64,000 nt of DNA, from assembly GCA_023678885.1 (NCBI GenBank), contig CM043012.1, positions 13,676,036 to 13,740,035 of the forward strand. The letters run 5' to 3'. Positions within the stretch are counted from its first letter, which is position 1. Each line of letters starts with the position of its first letter. Both the position numbers and the translations under genes were made by a program. Of the stretch, positions 34,101 to 46,552 are shown in pieces. The notes beneath the pieces are model-generated. The model was not told where the DNA came from, did not search any database, and was given only the letters and a program-made list of their open reading frames with translations. The stretch is from Pogostemon cablin. Taxonomy: Eukaryota; Streptophyta; Magnoliopsida; Lamiales; Lamiaceae.

Positions 34101-35599
34101 AATCCCCAAACTTTCATGTTGCTCGTCCCGAGGCAACGAAATCAAAACCATAAGAGTAACTGTAGATTTCACAAGTCCATCTAGACAAATACAATTCATT
34201 CCTGCACATGCAATTCTATCAATTAAAAACTAGTATCGCTTGCATCATATATTTCATTCATGCAAAACATTACTCAATTATAATACACTTTGGAGTATAA
34301 GTCATCTAGCACACAAGATAAGTGTTTACTCGCGCTCTCAAGTATAAAAATGTACACTTTTGGGTTAGTATATACGCTCATATCTAATTCATATTTCTGC
34401 GTAACCATAAGCTTGGCAAGGATCTCAAAAATCAATTTATAATCACTTAGTTACTAGGATCACAAAGGACTTTCTTTTGGTTGTAATGTTGGCTCTTTGG
34501 TAATGGTAGGAAATATAGATAAAGTGACTAATTCACTAGTAGAGAATTACCTAGGAACTTTGCTTGTCATTAAACAACTTCTTATTCTCCATCTTAGTCT
34601 CATGATCTTTGCGATTCAACTTTTCCTTCTTCACATTGGCATCAACATCTTCTTTCTTCAAGTATAAAGGTACCAATTTCGGGCACTACCCTTCTAAGCA
34701 GTTGGGGTACCAGTTTCATGCACTATCCCTAAACAAGATTTAACCATACTTTTCTTTTCTTCATATCGCTCAACCAAAAATCTTTCCTCCTTTTCTTCAA
34801 ATTCAAGCTAGCATTTATTCACCTCAACTCTCAACTAATGAATATGGTATTCAAGAAGGCTCAAGTAAAGGATAAATAAGGCTTTTTATCAAGGCTTGCC
34901 AAAGAAAAAGCTTTTAGAGGCTCAACATGGCTTCCAATGATTTAGTCAACATATGGGAAGGCAAAATTTAGCTAAGTGACTCAAATAAATAATAATGGCC
35001 TAAGATCATGTCCTAATAACTAATAAATTATAAGTCTCACACAAGACTCCACGCCAAGTTCTAGAATACGGCCATATGAATGATTCTCACGAGAATAAAC
35101 TATCATGCATGGATGTAGCATGATTTCATAAGGCTCAAATTCTCACATGGGTAATAGATTCCTAAGCACTCCTCATAGCGTATAATCAAGATCAATTCCA
35201 CAATGAACTCTACATATTTATCAAGTTATACATGCTTCTCATCAACAAAATCAACACATGCAAATTACAAATGAAACATACTTAGCAAAGAACCCGACTT
35301 ATCAATCAAAACAAGTATCACCAAGCAATCCAACCTCAAGTCAATATACATACATGCCACTCACACCAAAAATACCTATCTTGTAAAGAGAAAAAGAGAA
35401 GGGAGATGAGATGAAACCTCCGAAGCATCATCATCATCATCTTCGCCCCTGCGCCAATCATCGAAGTCTCTCAGTGGGTATCCAGAGCTTAATAGTTATC
35501 ATTCGAATCCCTTAATCTCTGATCCATCACCACATAGTTGGCATGCAGTGCGTTATATCTTATATCGAGTGCGGCATAGCTAGTGGTAAGCAAGCCCAG

Positions 35600-36542
35600 C
35601 TGGCGGTTTGTCTCTTTTCAATTGTTGTTTAGGTTGGCAAGATGCTCATTCATTAACCAAAACTGCTCCCTATAATACTCATCAGGACCGTCCCAATGCT
35701 GCTGCGACTGCTGTGGTAGTGGCATCTAATGCTGCTATGGCTGCTGTAGTATATCCATCTCAGAATGCTGGCCCGGATGCTTCTCATCATGCATCTCCTC
35801 TATGTGCTCTCCCTACCGAGGAAGCTGCTGCTGTGGCTATTGCGCTTGGTCAAATATTCTACGCAAATCATCAAACTTGAGCCACAGTCCTCCAATCGCC
35901 TCTCCTCAAGCACGTAATGAATATCGCCTCGTGCACTATAGTGCTCATCAACAAGTTCCCATCATTCCGGATCATAGTCAATGCTCCCACATCATAAGGA
36001 AACATAAAAGAATAGAGATTTGAACCCCTAACAAACATCCAATCTTCGGTCCGGTGCAAAGCAAACCCAGCCTTGACACATGCACTCATCACAAGATCCG
36101 AATCCTCTAAAATAGGTGTAATGCCCGTGAAGTCCATGTGGTTAGACTCAGCCACAGGAGTAAGTAATCCTCCAATGTTCACTCTCTAAAAAGTGAAACT
36201 CCTGAATCTGTAGAGTTGCTGAATCAAATACGACCCCATGTTAAAATGAACTCCTTCAGCATGACCCAAAGAGCATACAACTCTCCCCTTGATACACAAC
36301 TCCCCTCAGATTGGGCAAACAACGTGTTGCCTAGAACTCTATCCATTTATCAAATAATAGGGTTCCGAATTAAACCAGCACGAGCATCCTTTATCTTGAA
36401 ATCCATGTCTTCACCAGAAATAGCTCTGCAGAAGTCATTCAGTCTAAAGTGCCCATTCTCATGCCTCAAGATCCCCCTCAGAGTGCCTAACAGAATGTTG
36501 AAATCCTCCATTGTCCAAGTTCTCTTCTCTCCTCCAAGCTAA
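35600..36542 (-). pseudogene. Athila-type internal ORF remnant
   Basis: From 36542 downward the minus strand reads a frame with MEDFNILLGTLRGILRHENG, broken by stops at about 36350 and later. It is open again at 36182-35871 (ending GDWRTVAQV), then becomes Gln-rich. The style and position fit the extra ORFs of plant Athila/Tat gypsy elements, but function is unknown. No reverse transcriptase or integrase is found nearby. Confidence 0.5.
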
Positions 36543-36586
36543 AATGAACACTCGTAAGGAAGAGAACTTGAACCTTTTTTGACCGT

Positions 36587-37315
36587 AGTTGAGAGTGGAA
36601 TTTCACATATTTTAGGTCTCACATTACACTATTTTTTATAGAATGTGGCCATGATTTTGCGTAGAATGGTGTGATTTCCATATCTTTCATAATTAAGATG
36701 CTACTAAGGTGTTTTGTTGAGCTTTGAAGGGTAAAACATGATCAAAAGTTCAAAGTTGGAATGAAGAGTGAAAGTGTGAAGTAATGCTGAAAAATACATG
36801 CCCACATTGCATAATTTTTCTGTATTTATTTAAAAATCCAAATTAATCATGTGATATATGGTTGGAAAGCCACGGAAGAGAGGATCGTTTTGGCATAAAA
36901 ATCACTGAAATCAGAGTCCGTATGCGGAAGTTATGCTCGAAATGGTGAGATCGCGCAGTGCAGTCTCTGCTTCTCGGCTGCTCGCTCGGCTCGAGCCGTA
37001 CCCAGCTCGTGTGAGGTTTTAGCCGTGTTGGGGTCCCACGGAGCCTACACGACATCCCCGTTTCACCTATATGCAGCTCAACAACTTCCAGGCACAGGTA
37101 GGCTCGAGCCTGGTGCAGAGTGGAGTCCATTTTGGGTCCCCGCTGACGTGGCAAGTCATCTGAAGCTGCTCGGATGCCGCTCGGCCAGGTCAAGGCCTAG
37201 CTCAAGCCGAGCAGGGTGCCGAGCGGCCCAAAATCGGGCCTAGATGAGGTCAGTTTGATGCATCACTGTATTTATACCTTCAGTTCGTGTTTTTGAGCAG
37301 AATTGGTCGAAAAAC
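36587..37315 (+). mobile_element. Athila/Tat-like LTR fragment, 5' part
   Basis: The opening TTGAGAGTGGAATTTCACAT parallels the start of the LTR at 12647. A cluster built on GGCTCGAGCC, a perfect 10-bp palindrome, spans 36975-37225, and a TATA-like TATTTATACC lies at 37269. The fragment is cut at 37315 by element A; its 3' part is not recognised at A's other end. Confidence 0.65.
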
Positions 37316-37652
37316 TGGTAAGTGATATTTTCACCTAAATTTTAGTGTCTTTTTATGTGTATTTTCATATTATTTTATCCATATTTGTGTTCTATTTGGT
37401 TGTATTTTGTATTTTTATGGAAATATGTGAGAATGAGCTCAAATGTATTATTTCCGTGTAAAAAAAGATTCTAGACGTGAAAAGGAAGACGTAGGAAAAA
37501 GCGGATCTCAATTCGGAGTTAAAATGAGGGAGAACGGGCCAAACGGAAGAAGAGAAAATAAGGGTAGCACGAACACAGCCAGCACTTACACGAGCCATGT
37601 ACCAAACACTCCCTGTAAGGGTTGGCCGAGTTCCATCATCCAAAATACCTAC

Positions 37653-38704
37653 TGTTGGCGTTCGATCATTTGGTTAACGTGAACCGTTAGGGTTCTATAC
37701 AATTCTACTGCAGCGGAAGCAAAGGAGTAGAATCATATTACCTTTCACTAGGGTTGATGTAGAGGATGATCAGCAGCAGCAGTAAACGACCTTCCGATCT
37801 TCTATTGTATTCCCAAAGTCCAATCCTGATGTTGTGTGGGCAACAATCTTCAGGATTCTCTCAATCTGCTCATCTCTCCTATTTCACGCTTAAAGTGGCG
37901 ACCATGATGAATTTCAGGGAGCTGAGATAACTTACATATGTGGGCTACAGCAGGGACCAGGAAGAGAAATTGGGTTGGGCCTCTATTGGGCTTAAGTATC
38001 CAAGGTTAGCCCAAAGCTTATAATTAAGCCCAATAATAATAATATAGTCCACTAAAATATTATTACTGCACTACCGTTCTAATCCCATAATTATGTTATG
38101 AGCTCCTTCTTATTATGAGCTCCTCAAGAGGACATTATCAACCTATGACAGACATGGATTCCTTCTACAATCAATAGCATACCATAGATACAACACTATT
38201 TCCCAACTCACCGAGTTTATTGACTTAATAACATGTAAATCTCAACCATTGATGAATCAAAGAAATACACACTGCCCTACGTGTCAAGGTTATTGTATAG
38301 GGATTAAGAGCGTGAACATCCATAATAACAGAGATCAAGTTCTTCTATAAGTCAGTATAAGTCGAACGATCTCAAGCGGTCCTGCTCAATATACGCAAAG
38401 TGCACTAGTGTGATTTTATAGCCAAGACAAGCTAATACCAAACCACACTACAATCATCCCGATAGAGAGTCCCCATCCATCTCAGTTGTGAGCATTTGTT
38501 TATACTTTATAAGGAAATCGATAATATGATCTTTCGCGTGTTGTCGCATAACATATTATCTACAGTATAAAGTAAGTGGACTATTGCATCGTGCATATAA
38601 ATAAATTATAAGATGCAATCATCTGATCATATGATTCTCATTTCAAATAAATTGTTTAAACATTGTTCATACAAAAAGCTAGTCTTTTAGTATACAATCC
38701 AACA
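37653..38704 (-). repeat. Copia copy 1, 3' LTR (1052 bp)
   Basis: It starts TGTTGGCG and ends ATCCAACA. Relative to the 5' LTR it lacks 159 bp (44426-44584), with the 8-bp word TTATGAGC at the junction (38113-38120). Confidence 0.88.
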
Positions 38705-38867
38705 ATCTCCCACTTATACTAAAAGACTATGCTGTCATGTCTTCTGCCATACATCTGATTCCCTCTTCCACTACACGACCATAAAAAGCTTTCGCCTTAA
38801 GGTCCTTGTAAATGGATTTACTAGGTTATCATCCGATGCAATCTAGGTGACAACAACCTTCCCCTCT

Positions 38868-40200
38868 TCATACAATTTCTCTTAACAGGTGGTACTTGCG
38901 CTCCATGTGTTTAATTTCCTTATGGACTTGTGATTCCTTCAAGTTTGCAACTGCACCAATATCATCAATATAAATTGTGATAACCTTGGGCAAACTTAGA
39001 AACACTTCAAATTCCATCATGAAGTTTTTATAGTCATACAGATACTTTGGCTGCCTCATAGGCTCCAATTTATCATCTTTCCATAATGGAGTCCGGAGTC
39101 TGAAATATATTTCTATATAACACTCCTCCATATTTTGACTCAACTTCCTAAAATTAAACACATAACCTTTGAGGTGGATTTACTGTCGTCCCTATCTGAT
39201 TTGAAAAATCCGAATCTATGTAACCCCTAAGAAATAGGGAATCTGTCCAGTAAGCCCACATATAGTTTCTAGTCCTTTTAAGGTACTTCAAAAATTATGT
39301 GTTACCACAGTTCAACATTCTTATTTCGGGTTACCTTGATACCCACTGTTCATGCCTTCGGCAAAACCGATATCCATTCTCGGCATAGCACTCCTTAGAT
39401 TAAGCTTCCTTATTCGCCAAAGCATAAAGAACCGCTTTCATCACCTTTATCTTCCTTTTTGTGTCTCAAGACACATTTCCTTAGATAAAGTTACACGCTA
39501 AAGCGAGTAAGGATTCTATCATTTCATGAAGCTTGAGACAAGCATAACATCCTTTCTTGTGATCTGTATTACCGTGATCAAAAGAATATATTTTGCTCTT
39601 CTTAAGTCCTTCATTTCATACTGCTTTATCAACCATACCCATACGCCCGACAATACTCTTTCATTGTCTTCATTGAGCAAGATATTATCTACGTATAGTA
39701 CAAGAAATACCACCATGTTTCCATCACTCTTTTCAATACACAAGACATATCCGCGCATTGAATAAATCCATATGTCTGGATTTCCTCATCAAAACGGATG
39801 TTTCATGATCTTGAAGCTTGCTTTAATCCATCGATGGACACTTTTAAGCTTACTATCACAATGCTCTTAGCCCTTTGCAATGAATCACTCTAGTTGCTTC
39901 ACATAGATGTTTTTCTCAAGACTTCCAATCAGGAAAGCTGTCTTGACATCTATTTGCTATTCCTCATAATCAAAATAATTAGCAACAAATAAAAGAGTCC
40001 GAATCAACTTAGGAACAGCTACCGGCGAATCAGGTTTTCTCATAATCGAACCCTTTCTTTCTGAGTATGCCTCTTCGCAACAAGCTTTGCTTCCAAGGTT
40101 TTCACCTTATCCTATGATCCTCTTTTATTTTCTATGACCACCTTCAATGGCTTTTACACCATTTTAGTGGTCTTACAAGCTCCCAGATTTGTTTAGAATC
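38868..40200 (-). pseudogene. Copia copy 1 RT and RNase H remnants
   Basis: RT is seen at 39519-39758 (FLVLYVDNILLNED; the catalytic YVDD has become YVDN, which would inactivate it). RNase H lies at 38868-39161 with SLPKVITIYIDDIGAVANLKE and the KHMERKYHLLREIV tail. Frames are broken between the pieces. Confidence 0.85.
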
Positions 40201-40559
40201 CGTAGATCCTATTTCAACATTCACTGCAACTTACTAAGATTCAGCATTTCGATCTTGTAGTGTTTCGTCGTATCTGTGGGTCTACCATGTTTACTAGGGA
40301 CCAAGTCTCACGACTCTCCCAAAATATATATCTTACAGGTTGTCGAACAACCCTCCCACTAAGATAAGACACTACATGCAATTGTGTATCAGACTTGACA
40401 CGCGATGCAGTTTACCTTGTGGTATATCCTCTTGTACACTTGGTACTAATACTTAGTGTTTTCCTCTTACTTTCTTTAGAACAACTTATACATGGGTTTG
40501 TGATTTATTACATAGTCCTTTTCCAAAAATTTGGTGTTTGTGTTAACAGTCACTCTTCG

Positions 40560-41598
40560 ATCTTTTGGACTAAATAAATCACTCTCCATTTTTCTAAGAT
40601 ATCCCACAAACAGATAAACGTTTTACGAATTACTATTTCTAGGGCATATCTATAAAATGAATTTAATTATTCCAAATAATTCATCATCTATCTAATCATC
40701 ACCAGAAGAGTCTTATTCCTTCTTTCCGCCACACCATTCAGCTGGGGCATGCCCTGTGTAGACAACTTGAGATTTAATCTCATCCTCTGATTAATAGCTC
40801 CTAACTATCCTAAGAGGTACTCGGCATCACGATTAAATCGTAATGACTTGATATATTTTCCATGACGCTTCACTGTACCAGCCTTGCAATTCTTGAATTA
40901 ATCAAAGAACTTAGACATGCAATGCATCAAATAAATATATCGGTATCTAGAATAATCTTTGAATATTCATAATCACCTCTCGCCTGGATAATATTAGGTC
41001 CGCTTGAATCAGAATAAACCAATTCCAAAATATATATCTTTGGCTCTACACCCCACAACCTTGAAGAGGTAATTAATCATTTTTACATCCAAGCAAGACT
41101 CACAAGTTAGATAGTTTCCACTTCAGATAAACCCCATGGTTCATCGGCCATCAACTTTTGAATCCTACTCAAGTAAAATGATCTAGTATTAGATGCCAAT
41201 ATATGTTTAGTTCATATCCGAAGGTACCTTTCTCTTACTAATATTAGAAGATGTATTATTAATTACTATTTGTTGCATCTGTGGGATATACATGATTTAA
41301 GAGTATACAAATTGTTCACCAACGTACCACAATAGATTATAGCTCCATCATTCATTACTATGACCATGTCATTTAAATAAAATTGAGTATCCATCTGTAT
41401 ATGTATAGAAACTGAAATGAAATTCTTTCTATGAAAACGTACGTAAAGACAATTTCTCAAAATCAAATGTTTATTCATATCGTAAGATAAATAAACAACT
41501 CCCACTGCAACAGCCACTACTCTTGTAGTATCACCTATGTATATTACAATCTCATCATCACTTAGTTGCAGGCTTTTGTGACTTCGGTATCTACACAC
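40560..41598 (-). pseudogene. Copia copy 1 protease/pre-integrase and integrase remnants
   Basis: The minus-strand frame 41598-41266 has LILRNCLYVRFHRKNFISV, the junction between protease and GAG-pre-integrase in copia. The integrase catalytic Glu region (NGVAERR type) is encoded at about 40745-40725. Copy 2 lacks this integrase part. Confidence 0.75.
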
Positions 41599-42400
41599 AA
41601 CGTGTCAGTAAATATCATCACTAATCATGCTTCAATAACTAGTGAATGAGATACTAACATTGTTCACATCTTGATGAAAATGGCTTTCCTTCACCATATG
41701 TTTTGTCAGAAGTTTCCTACCATATACAACCTCTCGTATTTCAGGTAGAACTTGTTCAAAACATCCAGACAAATTATGAAGAATAAATTGATCTAGGTTT
41801 CCCTTTCAATTTCTATTCCAAGCATTCCCAATTCATTCATCAACTGATCCATGACCTCTTGCTTTTCTAACTTACTCAAGTATCTGAAGAGTCGCATGAG
41901 ACTATCATATTTCTATGAACCACTCACCTCTCCACTAGAGACTTTAATATGCATCACAAAACATCCTTAGTGAGAACACATTTTTATTTTCTTAAGCAGT
42001 AAAAATTAAATCCAAGATTCTTTTCTAATCATCTAATTTTGGACAAGTAAATATGTTTTTATTAGTATACAATAAGCGAGATAAAACCATTTGAAATTAC
42101 AGAGAATCATAAATAAATACACAGATCAAATCTTTGAATTTTATCTATTAATATTAGTTCCCTCAAAACAATATAAAAATAAAATTCATCGACATCTCAA
42201 TCACCGTGAGTCTGAAAGCCACGATAGTGTTGACGTTTATAAACCCGAACATTTACAAGAGAAGGTTTTACCCATTAATTTCATTTGTCAACCTAACCTC
42301 ATGACAAAATAATTAATAGTCGGTTCCTCTTTAGCCATGCAAATAAAAACAGTGACTCCGATGGGAAGGATACTTATTATTTGCATCTAAGTGTACACCA

Positions 42401-42661
42401 TTATTTGACCCCAAGTCCATTGCGCAAGCTTATGTGCCTTACAGATAGAGAAGTACACACGCGCTCGGATAACTTCCTACAGTCATCAATTATAAGTTTG
42501 TACCAGTGAACTGCATATAAACTCATCTGATAGGGAGGAAGGTCTATGCCAACGTGCAAGTTCATATGCATCACATTACAAACATAATTATTTAATGAAG
42601 TTTGTTCCAACAATACATGAATAAACTCATCCGATGGGGAGGAAGGCTCTAATGCCGACAC
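42401..42661 (-). pseudogene. Copia copy 1 gag-region remnant
   Basis: An 86-codon frame lies where gag is expected, between protease and leader. It shows no zinc knuckle. The same region in copy 2 (about 26560-26800) is colinear but broken. Confidence 0.4.
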
Positions 42662-42719
42662 ACAAGTTTACTCAAATTGCTAACAAATTAATAATGGAGG
42701 CCGCGGGAATTATATAACA

Positions 42720-43941
42720 GCGAATTCGATTGTTCGCCACCAATCACGAATGTGGGCGACTACGATGGGGATCGACCTCCCTGGTGAGGTCGCAGGGATC
42801 GATCTGTCTGTTCAGGTCGCGGGGTTTGGGGCAGCGCCCACGAGCACCTGACATCCGCAATTGTGCGTTGTGTCTGCTCATTGCCCCGAAACCGTGCATC
42901 CATGCCCGCCAAATGTGCGTGCCATCGAGCACCTCGTCGAGCGCCACGCCTGGCGACCCGCTTGCTAGTCTTCCTGGAAGTAAACATTCACGCCCGGCCT
43001 GTCACACGCTCACTTGGCATCACGCTCGAAAAGCTGCTCAGCACACTCAATTTATTGGCCTGTAAACATCCATGCCCGGCCTGTCACACGCTCACCCGCA
43101 TGCCGTCCGAGCAGCACGCCTGGTTACTGTCCAACCACACGCCAGCCTACTCGACAGTTCGCTCTGTTTGGGTGTTCCAGCGTCCGGTCTCTCATCCTTG
43201 TCGCATGACGAAATCCACAACCGAGCGCATCACCGTGCGCCACGCTCGATCTACTGCCTGACCACACACTCGGTTTGTACGCCTATCTGAATGGTTCCAC
43301 GTTCAGCAATGAGCAATCAGCCGGGCCCCAGGGCCCCAATCCGTACAGCCCGTACACCATATTCCCGGCATTATGCCCGATACATCACCACGCCCGGTGG
43401 CTTGCGCTCCCACCAACCATGCAATGAAAATGAGCACCGCACTGGGTTTTTACCGCAATCGAGCGTCGTGGTTGGTTTCTCCTCAACAAAATAGGCACCA
43501 TGCCGAGCGTGCCACCAGGCGCAGCGCCCAGCCTTCCACTAGGATTACCGCCTGGTTTCCATGCGCCAACACCCGATTGCCTCTCCAACACTTTCGTGCG
43601 CATAATCGGGCGTCTTGCCAGGTGCCCAACGAGCGCCACACTTGTCAATCCACCCGTCGGTTGTCCGATTATGCTCTCCAGCGCCCGATATCACCATCAT
43701 CGTTCAACGTGAATTCAAAGAACAAGCTTCGTGATACTCACACACAGCCATCGACAGAACAGGTATCGACATACAATATAAAAATACAGCAATTTCCAGC
43801 GATAGAGGCACATAGGTTTTCACAGATTATATTTTCACATAAATCAAACCCTAATCTCCAAGTGATTCTTAATTGCGAAAATTAAATCACATAATCAACA
43901 TAAACCCTAGCCTAACATGTCACGCTTCACCGCAAAACCGA
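42720..43941 (-). other. Copia copy 1 GC-rich leader
   Basis: The segment between gag and PBS is GC-rich, with a direct repeat of GCCCGGCCTGTCACACGCTC (about 42991 and 43074). Several overlapping ORFs (for example 42863-43261 and 43373-43885) are open because of base composition and have no family likeness. Confidence 0.6.
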
Positions 43942-43954
43942 AGCTCTGATACCA
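43942..43954 (-). other. PBS of copia copy 1
   Basis: On the minus strand this is TGGTATCAGAGCT, the initiator tRNA-Met complement. Confidence 0.9.
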
Positions 43955-43956
43955 AT

Positions 43957-45133
43957 TATCGATGTTCGATCATTTGGTTAACGTGAACCGTTAGGGTTCC
44001 ATACAATTCTACTGCAGCGGAAGCAAATGAGTAGAATCATATTACCTTTCACCAGGGTTGATGTAGAGGATGATCAGCAGCAGCAGTAAACGACCTTCTG
44101 ATCTTCTGTTGTATTCCCAAAGTCCAATCCTGATGTTGTGTGGGCAACAATCTTCAGGATTCTCTCAATCTGCTCCTATATCCTATTTCACGCTTAAAGT
44201 TGCGACCATGATAGGGTTCCAGGGAGTTGAGATAACTTATATATATGGGCTACAGCAGGGACCAGGAGGAGAAATTGGGTTGGGCCTCCATTGGGCTTAA
44301 GTATCCAAGCTTAGCCCAAAGCTTATACTTAAGCCCAATAATAATAATATAGTCCATTAAAATATTATTACTGCACTGCCTTTCCATGCCTAAAATTACG
44401 TTTTGGGCTCCTTCTTATTATGAGCCCGTTAGTCTTCCCATGTTTAAGATATACAATGTTCATTAATTAATTAAGTTACTGACAACTCCATTAACTAATA
44501 TCTCATCCGAGAGTAGTACCACTCAATCTCATTATCAAGCCGAAATAAATCCACCTGTAGGGTTTAATGATAATCCTTATGAGCTCTTCAAGGGGACATT
44601 ATCAACCTATGACGGACACGGAGTCCTTCTACAATCAACAACACACCATAGATACAACACTATTTTCCAACTCATATATAAATCTCACCCATTGATGAAT
44701 CAAAGAATACATACTGCCCTACGTATCAAGATTATTGTATAGGGATTAAGAGCACGAACATCCATAATAACAGAGATCAAGTTCTTCTATAAGTCAGTGT
44801 AAGTCGAATGATCTCAAGCGGTCCTGCTCAATACACACAAAGTGCACTAGTGTGATTCTCTAGCCAAGACAAGCTAATACCAAACTATAACCATCCCGAT
44901 AGAGAGTCCCCGTTCATCTCAGTTGTGAGCATCTGTTTATACTTTATAAGGAAACCGATAATATGATCTTCCGTGTGTTGTCGTACAACATATTATCTAC
45001 AGTATAAAGTAAGTGGACTATTGCATCGTGCATATAAATAAATTATAAGATGCGATCATATGATTCTCATTTCAAATAAATTGTTTAAACATTGTTCATA
45101 CAAAAAGCTACACTATTAGTATACAATCCAACA
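43957..45133 (-). repeat. Copia copy 1, 5' LTR (1177 bp)
   Basis: The PBS-side end is altered (TATCGATGTTCG where the other LTR has TGTTGGCGTTCG). The far end is ATCCAACA followed by the CCTAC duplication. Confidence 0.88.
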
Positions 45134-46315
45134 CCTACACGGCCACCCTTGTGGTCGAGTTCGGTGCATGGCCAGCCGTGTTTAAAACACGGCCAATGTA
45201 CCGAACATGGCCCGTGTTGGTGCAAAAATTTAGAAAAAAAATCAGAATTCTTTTAGAAGCTTCCCAAGGGGTATAAATACCCCATACTTCAATATTTCAT
45301 GAGATTTTCGAGGGTTTCACCCCTACACACACATCAAATACATTTTCCTTCATTTTTCACCATCCATTTCATCCATTCTTCATCCATATCATATACCTTC
45401 GTCCCACCATCAAATCCTTCACCCAAGTAGTTAGAAAATTGCAAGGGGAAGAAGAAGATCACCATTGGAGACATCCAAGTGAGTTTTCATCCAAACTTTG
45501 TATTGAAACCTTATTGTTTATCATGTTTTGTAAGGATTTTATTATCTATGTTAATTTTCTTATGAATATGAGAGGCTAATCTCCCTTGTGAGATTGACAA
45601 TATGAATTGTGTTGGATAATTTTGGGCATTTTGCAATTGAATTCATATGTTGATTGGATTTGTTAATTTTCTATCATTGATTGTTAATTGATTGATTTGT
45701 ATTGTTGATTTGTGTGATTAATTGTCATGAGCATGTGATTAGATTGAGAAATCAATTATATGTTTTGGATAGTTCATTTAATTATTTCATCAAACACTTC
45801 ATGTGCATTATAAATTGTAAAGAGATTGAGAAATCCTTTAGGATTTAGAACCCTTTGATAGAACATTCGATTAGTTATATCGAGAGGTCAATTGATCGTG
45901 TGAGGGGACTCTCCAATTGAACTTAGTACCTAGTTGGAATTGTTTGATAGAGAACCAACCTTTGAGCTATTTTGAGACCTTTGTGAGGATCTACAACCTA
46001 TCCATCTCGAGAGGGAGTTTAGGTGGAATTCGTGTTAGCCCTTAGTTATTAATCCATGACACAAATGAATTCGTTGCATGATACCTAGATTCTCCATACT
46101 ATAAGTATTGCTAGTCACATTCTCTATCTACTTGGCTCATTCATTCATTCATTCATCTATCCATTTATTTTCCTGTCATTTCTTGATTATCTCCCATTTA
46201 TGATCATCTCTATAATACCATGATGAACACGAGATCGCTTAGATCCTAGTACCTACCTCCCTGTGATTCGATAAATTCTTTAATTAGTCATCCCGACTAG
46301 AAATGACTAATCAAA

Positions 46316-46333
46316 TGGCGGCGTTGCCGGGGA
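46316..46333 (+). other. Element A PBS, tRNA-Asp type
   Basis: TGGCGGCGTTGCCGGGGA differs by one base from the tRNA-Asp complement, two bases after the LTR. Confidence 0.9.
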
Positions 46334-46552
46334 GGTAACGGTTGCTATTGGTTTAATGAAGGAGTGTTTCAATTGGTATTACTAGAGATATTTTTATCGC
46401 TTTTATTATTTGCTTTGAAAAATTTTTGATCTCACTTGTTCATTTTGACAGGTAGGTGGAAACTACCTTGAGAGAAGAGGAAGGGGGATCAAAGCCAAAA
46501 ATTGAAAGTTTGAAAAAAAATTATAGTAAGCCTTGAAGAGAAGAGCATTTAA

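Larger units (their letters stand above)
32401..36586 (-). mobile_element. Athila/Tat-like gypsy remnant, minus strand
   Basis: The remnant holds, on the minus strand, a decayed coding region (36542 to about 35600), about 1.5 kb of non-coding DNA, a polypurine tract (34111-34101), a complete LTR (34100-32430) and a PBS (32423-32406). An LTR with a polypurine tract before it and a PBS after it implies joined copies rather than a single element. No second LTR or target duplication is seen. Confidence 0.75.
37653..45133 (-). mobile_element. Copia element, copy 1 of the family, 7.5 kb
   Basis: LTRs 37653-38704 and 43957-45133 flank a minus-strand interior, with exact target duplication CCTAC (37648-37652, 45134-45138). 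The interrupted LTR of element A reads on across the site, as shown by its 3' copy (ATACCTACATGGCCACC at about 59824). Pol keeps recognisable protease/pre-integrase, integrase, RT and RNase H pieces, all with stops. Confidence 0.93.
37316..46313 (+). repeat. Element A 5' LTR, split by copia copy 1
   Basis: The LTR starts TGGTAAGTGATATT (TGATAAG in the 3' copy) and ends GACTAATCA. Without the copia insertion it is about 1.51 kb. The TATA box sits in a palindrome, GGGGTATAAATACCCC (45278-45293). Confidence 0.85.

Noticed and set aside
35608..35880. Ala-rich 90-codon ORF
   Set aside because: It is antisense to a Gln-rich part of the Athila-type minus-strand ORF; CTG/GCT repeats explain the Ala runs.
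42730..43885. ORFs of 60-170 codons in both strands
   Set aside because: They sit in the GC-rich leader of copia copy 1, have Pro/Arg/His/Ala-biased composition, and no counterpart frame in copy 2.
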